Shown: in pieces, positions 61,098-64,000 of the stretch
How the letters are laid out: the number at the start of each line of letters is the position of its first letter
Position numbering within the stretch: position 1 is the stretch's first letter
Assembly (NCBI RefSeq): GCF_007971225.1
Contig: NZ_CP042435.1
Location: forward strand, 4,591,501-4,655,500
Direction: 5' to 3'
Length of the DNA stretch: 64,000 nucleotides
Origin: Panacibacter ginsenosidivorans
Lineage (GTDB): Bacteria; Bacteroidota; Bacteroidia; Chitinophagales; Chitinophagaceae
Translations under genes and position numbers: made by a program
Notes under the pieces: model-generated
Databases searched by the model: none
What the model saw: only the letters and a program-made list of their open reading frames with translations
What the model was told of the DNA's origin: nothing

Positions 61098-62744
61098 ATG
61101 CGCAGTCTATTAACCTTTATCTTTTTTTCTTTTTGTGTAAGTTTTTCATTTGCTCAAAAAACACCGGCGCAAACCAACAGCATTGAAAGACCCAGGCTGG
61201 TGGTAGGCATTGTAATTGACCAAATGCGTTGGGACTATTTATACCGCTATTATGATGTATATAAAACCAATGGTGGTTTTAAAAGATTGATGGGAGAGGG
61301 ATTTACCTGCGAGAATGCTTTTATTCCGTACACACCCACAGTAACAGCGGCAGGCCATACCTGCGTTTACACAGGATCAGTTCCGGCTATACATGGTATT
61401 GTTGGTAATAACTGGTATGATAATATTACCAAACGAGGTGTTTACTGCACAGATGATGATAGCGTGCAAACCGTTGGTAGTAATACGCCTGCAGGAAAGA
61501 TGAGCCCTAAGAATATGTTTGCCACAACAATAGGGGATGAGCTGAAACTTGCCACCAATTTCAAAAGCAAAGTAATTGGGGTGGCGATAAAAGACCGGGG
61601 TGCAATATTGCCTGCAGGGCATACAGCAAATGCTGCATACTGGTACGATTATAAAACCGGGGATTTTATTACCAGCACTTATTACATGAATGAATTACCA
61701 AAATGGGTGCAGGCATTCAATGCAAGAAAAGTGGTTGATTCATTATATAAACTCAACTGGCATCTTTACCTGCCAAAAGAAGTGTACGCAAAATACTGCA
61801 CGGCTGATGATAAACCTTATGAAAATAAACCACTGGGAAAAGCAACGTCAACCTTTCCTTATAGCCTCTCGCAGTTTGCCGGTAAAGAGTATGGCAGAAT
61901 TGCTTCTACACCTTACGGTAATACTTTAACCGAAGCAATGGCAGAAGCCGCTGTAAAAGCAGAAAGCCTTGGCAGCAATGGTACAACAGATATGCTTACG
62001 GTAAGTTTTTCATCGCCGGATTATATTGGTCATTCGTTTGGCCCAAATTCATGGGAGCAATTAGACAACTATGCAAGGCTTGATGCCACGCTTGGTAAAT
62101 TCTTTGCTTTTCTTGATGCTACAGTTGGTAAAGGTGCATACACAGTGTTTTTAACAGCAGATCATGGTGTGGCACACGTGCCTAATTTTTCTGTTGAAAA
62201 TAAATTACCCGGCGGCGCATTCAATGATGTAAAAGTGTTGAATGATGTAAATGCTGCATTGAAAACAAAGTTTGGATACGATAAACTGGCGCTTGATTTT
62301 GTAAACTATCTTGTTGTATTTAATAATGATCTTATAGATTCTGCCAATCTTGATAAAGCAGCTATACACAAAACAGTAATTGACGTGTTGCTGAAACAAA
62401 AAGAAATTGCGCAGGCATTTGAAATAAAAGATGTAATGAACACTACCATTACTGCTAAACAAAGAGAAATGATGAGCAATGGATATTTCCCTTCAAGATG
62501 TGGGGAGATACAATTTATTTTAAAGCCCGGTTATGTAGAAGGCAATGGTAATGGCACTTCGCACGGTTTGTGGAATCCTTATGATTCACATATTCCTTTG
62601 CTCTGGTATGGATGGGGAATTAAACACGGCAAAACAAACCGCGAAACATACATGACAGATATTGCTGCAACACTTGCGGGTATGTTACATATTCAAATGC
62701 CTAGTGGTTGTATCGGGCATGTTGTGGAAGAAGTGATGAAGTAA
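61098..62744 (+). CDS. pafA: PafA-type alkaline phosphatase
   Basis: A 548-residue exported phosphatase. Signal peptide MRSLLTFIFFSFCVSFSFA. Alkaline-phosphatase superfamily core: VIDQMRWDYL (metal Asp41), nucleophile Thr83 in TPTVTAAGHT, Asn104 in GNNWYD, the Lys165/Arg167 pair in IKDRGAILPAGH, SSPDYIGHSFGP (metal ligands) and TADHGVAHVP. These match the PafA phosphomonoesterases, which are calcium-active and phosphate-insensitive and supply phosphate from organic compounds even at high external phosphate. Confidence 0.93.
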   Translation: MRSLLTFIFFSFCVSFSFAQKTPAQTNSIERPRLVVGIVIDQMRWDYLYRYYDVYKTNGGFKRLMGEGFTCENAFIPYTPTVTAAGHTCVYTGSVPAIHGIVGNNWYDNITKRGVYCTDDDSVQTVGSNTPAGKMSPKNMFATTIGDELKLATNFKSKVIGVAIKDRGAILPAGHTANAAYWYDYKTGDFITSTYYMNELPKWVQAFNARKVVDSLYKLNWHLYLPKEVYAKYCTADDKPYENKPLGKATSTFPYSLSQFAGKEYGRIASTPYGNTLTEAMAEAAVKAESLGSNGTTDMLTVSFSSPDYIGHSFGPNSWEQLDNYARLDATLGKFFAFLDATVGKGAYTVFLTADHGVAHVPNFSVENKLPGGAFNDVKVLNDVNAALKTKFGYDKLALDFVNYLVVFNNDLIDSANLDKAAIHKTVIDVLLKQKEIAQAFEIKDVMNTTITAKQREMMSNGYFPSRCGEIQFILKPGYVEGNGNGTSHGLWNPYDSHIPLLWYGWGIKHGKTNRETYMTDIAATLAGMLHIQMPSGCIGHVVEEVMK

Positions 62745-62766
62745 GCAAAGCGTTTAATGTAGAGTT

Positions 62767-62801
62767 ACAAAGGCGCAAAGATTTTCTCTTTGCGCCTTTG
62801 T
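62767..62801 (+). terminator. Terminator of the pafA-like gene
   Basis: A perfect 15-bp stem ACAAAGGCGCAAAGA/TCTTTGCGCCTTTGT with a 5-nt loop, then TTCTTATT. Confidence 0.85.
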
Positions 62802-62824
62802 TTCTTATTCGCCCTTGTGTGATT

Positions 62825-62881
62825 TTTTTGTACCAAACTGTGGTGCTGTTATTAAGCTTATGTTGCGTCGCACTCTTGTAC
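62825..62881 (-). repeat. Bracket repeat 26, subtype 1
   Basis: Lies between convergent pafA and the RsmI-like gene. Core TTGCGTCGCACTCTTGTAC on the + strand ends 10 bp from the latter's stop. Confidence 0.9.
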
Positions 62882-62891
62882 ACTTTGGCCT

Positions 62892-63611
62892 TTATGCAGC
62901 ATATAGCAGAAATATCACTTGCCTTTTATGAAGGTCAATATTTATCTGCTTCCACTCTTTTACTGTTTTTGTATGAATACTTTCTGATGTAGAAGTTATA
63001 TCAACAGCAACACAAATTTTTGTTTCATTCCTGCAGGTGGCAAGCAATGTTCTAAATAGTTGATTATTGCGGTAAGGTGTTTCTATAAAAAGTTGGGTGC
63101 AATTTTTTTTGAAAGAATATTCTTCCAGTTCTTTAATGCTTTTCTTGCGTTCATTTTCGTCAATGGGTAAATAGCCAACGAACTGGAATGATTGTCCGTT
63201 CATGCCGCTCGCCATTAGTGCAAGCAAAATAGAACTCGGTCCAACTAATGGAACAACAGTGGCATTCATTTGTTGCGCAATGCTTATTAATAACTGACCA
63301 GGATCGGCAACACCAGGACAGCCAGCTTCGCTAACGATACCAATATTCTTTCCTTCTTTTATGCATTGAGCAAATGCCGCTTTTACAGCATGCTCTGCTT
63401 TGTGTATAGTGTGCCACGAATAATCATCTATCACCATTTCTCTCCAGAGCTTTTTAAAAAAACGTCTTGCTGTTTTTTCATTCTCTGCAAAAAACACCTG
63501 GCAATCTTTTATAGCATTGAGTAAATAAGATGGTAATGCTTCCAATGCTTTTTCATCATCGTGCAGAACGGTTGGTATAAGATAGACTTTGGACCTTGAT
63601 TGTTCATTCAT
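62892..63611 (-). CDS. RsmI-like tetrapyrrole-methylase-family methyltransferase
   Basis: A 239-residue SAM-dependent methyltransferase. The SAM-binding region is SEAGCPGVADPG near residue 94, followed by VVPLVGPSSILLALMASGMN and FQFVGYLPIDENERK, as in RsmI, which 2'-O-methylates C1402 of 16S rRNA. It is about 45 residues shorter than E. coli RsmI and its N-terminus (KVYLIPTVLHDD) lacks the usual GTLYVVPTPIGN form. It is therefore the short paralogue type, and the target is uncertain. Confidence 0.83.
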   Translation of the reverse strand: MNEQSRSKVYLIPTVLHDDEKALEALPSYLLNAIKDCQVFFAENEKTARRFFKKLWREMVIDDYSWHTIHKAEHAVKAAFAQCIKEGKNIGIVSEAGCPGVADPGQLLISIAQQMNATVVPLVGPSSILLALMASGMNGQSFQFVGYLPIDENERKKSIKELEEYSFKKNCTQLFIETPYRNNQLFRTLLATCRNETKICVAVDITSTSESIHTKTVKEWKQINIDLHKRQVIFLLYAA

Positions 63612-63621
63612 TGTTCAGAAA

Positions 63622-63679
63622 GTTGAAGTGTGCGACGCAATAAACGATGCTATGAAATACAGACGCCAGGTTCATGAAA
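63622..63679 (+). repeat. Bracket repeat 27, subtype 1
   Basis: Core GTGTGCGACGCAA with outer GTTGAA. The tail CCAGGTTCATGAAAAA ends 2 bp from the EI24 gene stop. Confidence 0.84.
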
Positions 63680-63681
63680 AA

Positions 63682-64000
63682 TTAACTTGCTTCAGCAACA
63701 TGTGCGAAATTTTCTTTCGGCTTTATTTCATGCATGCTCAACGTGGCAGCAATTACAGCATAAGCAGGGGCAAATATCCATCCGATGATTGGTATTAAAT
63801 GAATAAAATAAAACACCAGTCCATTGCCTATAGCAAGTCCTTTATGATTGCCAATATAATAAATGCTTTCAGCGGCATTCATTTTTCTGCGTTCGCAATT
63901 ATAATCCAACATGCTAAAGCCATAGTAATAACATTCCACCATTAAAGCTATCAATGGCGCCCCCATCCCCGCAACAGGTATCAGTGCCAGCAGCAAAATG
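63682..64000 (-). CDS. EI24-domain membrane protein, C-terminal part (cut by window edge)
   Basis: The last 106 codons of an EI24/CysZ-like multi-span membrane protein. Diagnostic end: LALIPVAGMGAPLIALMVEC, then GNGLVFYFIHLIPIIGWIFA and YAVIAATLSMHEI. Related CysZ is a sulfate permease, but the family is broad, and this part alone does not support a substrate. The frame is open through the edge, so the Met near 63996 is internal. Confidence 0.8.
   Translation of the reverse strand, partial: ILLLALIPVAGMGAPLIALMVECYYYGFSMLDYNCERRKMNAAESIYYIGNHKGLAIGNGLVFYFIHLIPIIGWIFAPAYAVIAATLSMHEIKPKENFAHVAEAS

Overview
The window comes from a Bacteroidota chromosome, most likely Chitinophagaceae or a close relative. 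Evidence: a SusC/SusD pair, PafA-type phosphatase, serine-palmitoyltransferase-like enzyme, RicT beside HolB, DUF6438, and promoters with the Bacteroidota -7 box TAnnTTTG. No rRNA genes, CRISPR arrays or transposase genes were seen.

Region 1 (1-18.2 kb) is one end of an integrative conjugative or mobilizable element. It ends at a tRNA-Asp, next to a tyrosine recombinase that reads away from the tRNA. Inside are the 3' end of a YifB/ComM-like ATPase, SSB, a DUF932 protein, several small unknowns, a 992-residue adenine-methyltransferase/SNF2-helicase fusion, a ParB-like protein, a toprim primase, MobC/relaxase/coupling protein behind a hairpin-rich candidate oriT, and a 595-residue nucleic-acid-binding-type protein with its own palindromic operator. 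The transfer apparatus (tra genes) is not visible and may lie left of the window.

Region 2 (18.3-24.6 kb) is core chromosome: accA, dapA, a secreted CBM48-type esterase, RNase Z, a family 2 glycosyltransferase, a small membrane protein, tRNA-Gly and tRNA-Leu.

Region 3 (24.9-37.2 kb) is a sugar-catabolic locus for L-fucose and possibly L-galactose: FucP, mutarotase, two SDRs, a fumarylacetoacetase-family hydrolase, a lactonase, a zinc dehydrogenase and a secreted GH95, followed by UxaB and UxaA. No enolase-type L-fuconate dehydratase is present. The UxaB/UxaA pair suggests that L-galactonate enters through tagaturonate and altronate, or that the UxaA homologue fills the missing dehydratase step.

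Region 4 (37.4-64 kb) holds a serine hydrolase, flippase, ArfB, Dtd, a GxxExxY gene between perfect 17-bp inverted repeats, MazG, YihY, lipoproteins, RicT, HolB, Gpx, ComF, RadA, an orphan SusCD pair, a VOC protein, an Spt-like enzyme, PafA, an RsmI-like methylase and an EI24 protein cut by the right edge.

The most striking signal is a family of about 57-bp intergenic repeats with a 20-bp core (GTACAAGAGTGCGACGCAAC and a second subtype). I count 27 copies between 19.3 and 63.7 kb and none in the 18-kb element. Their orientation alternates almost strictly along the chromosome, so that transcription units sit between inverted copies. The two core subtypes differ by paired changes that preserve a dyad. 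I could not match this to a described system.
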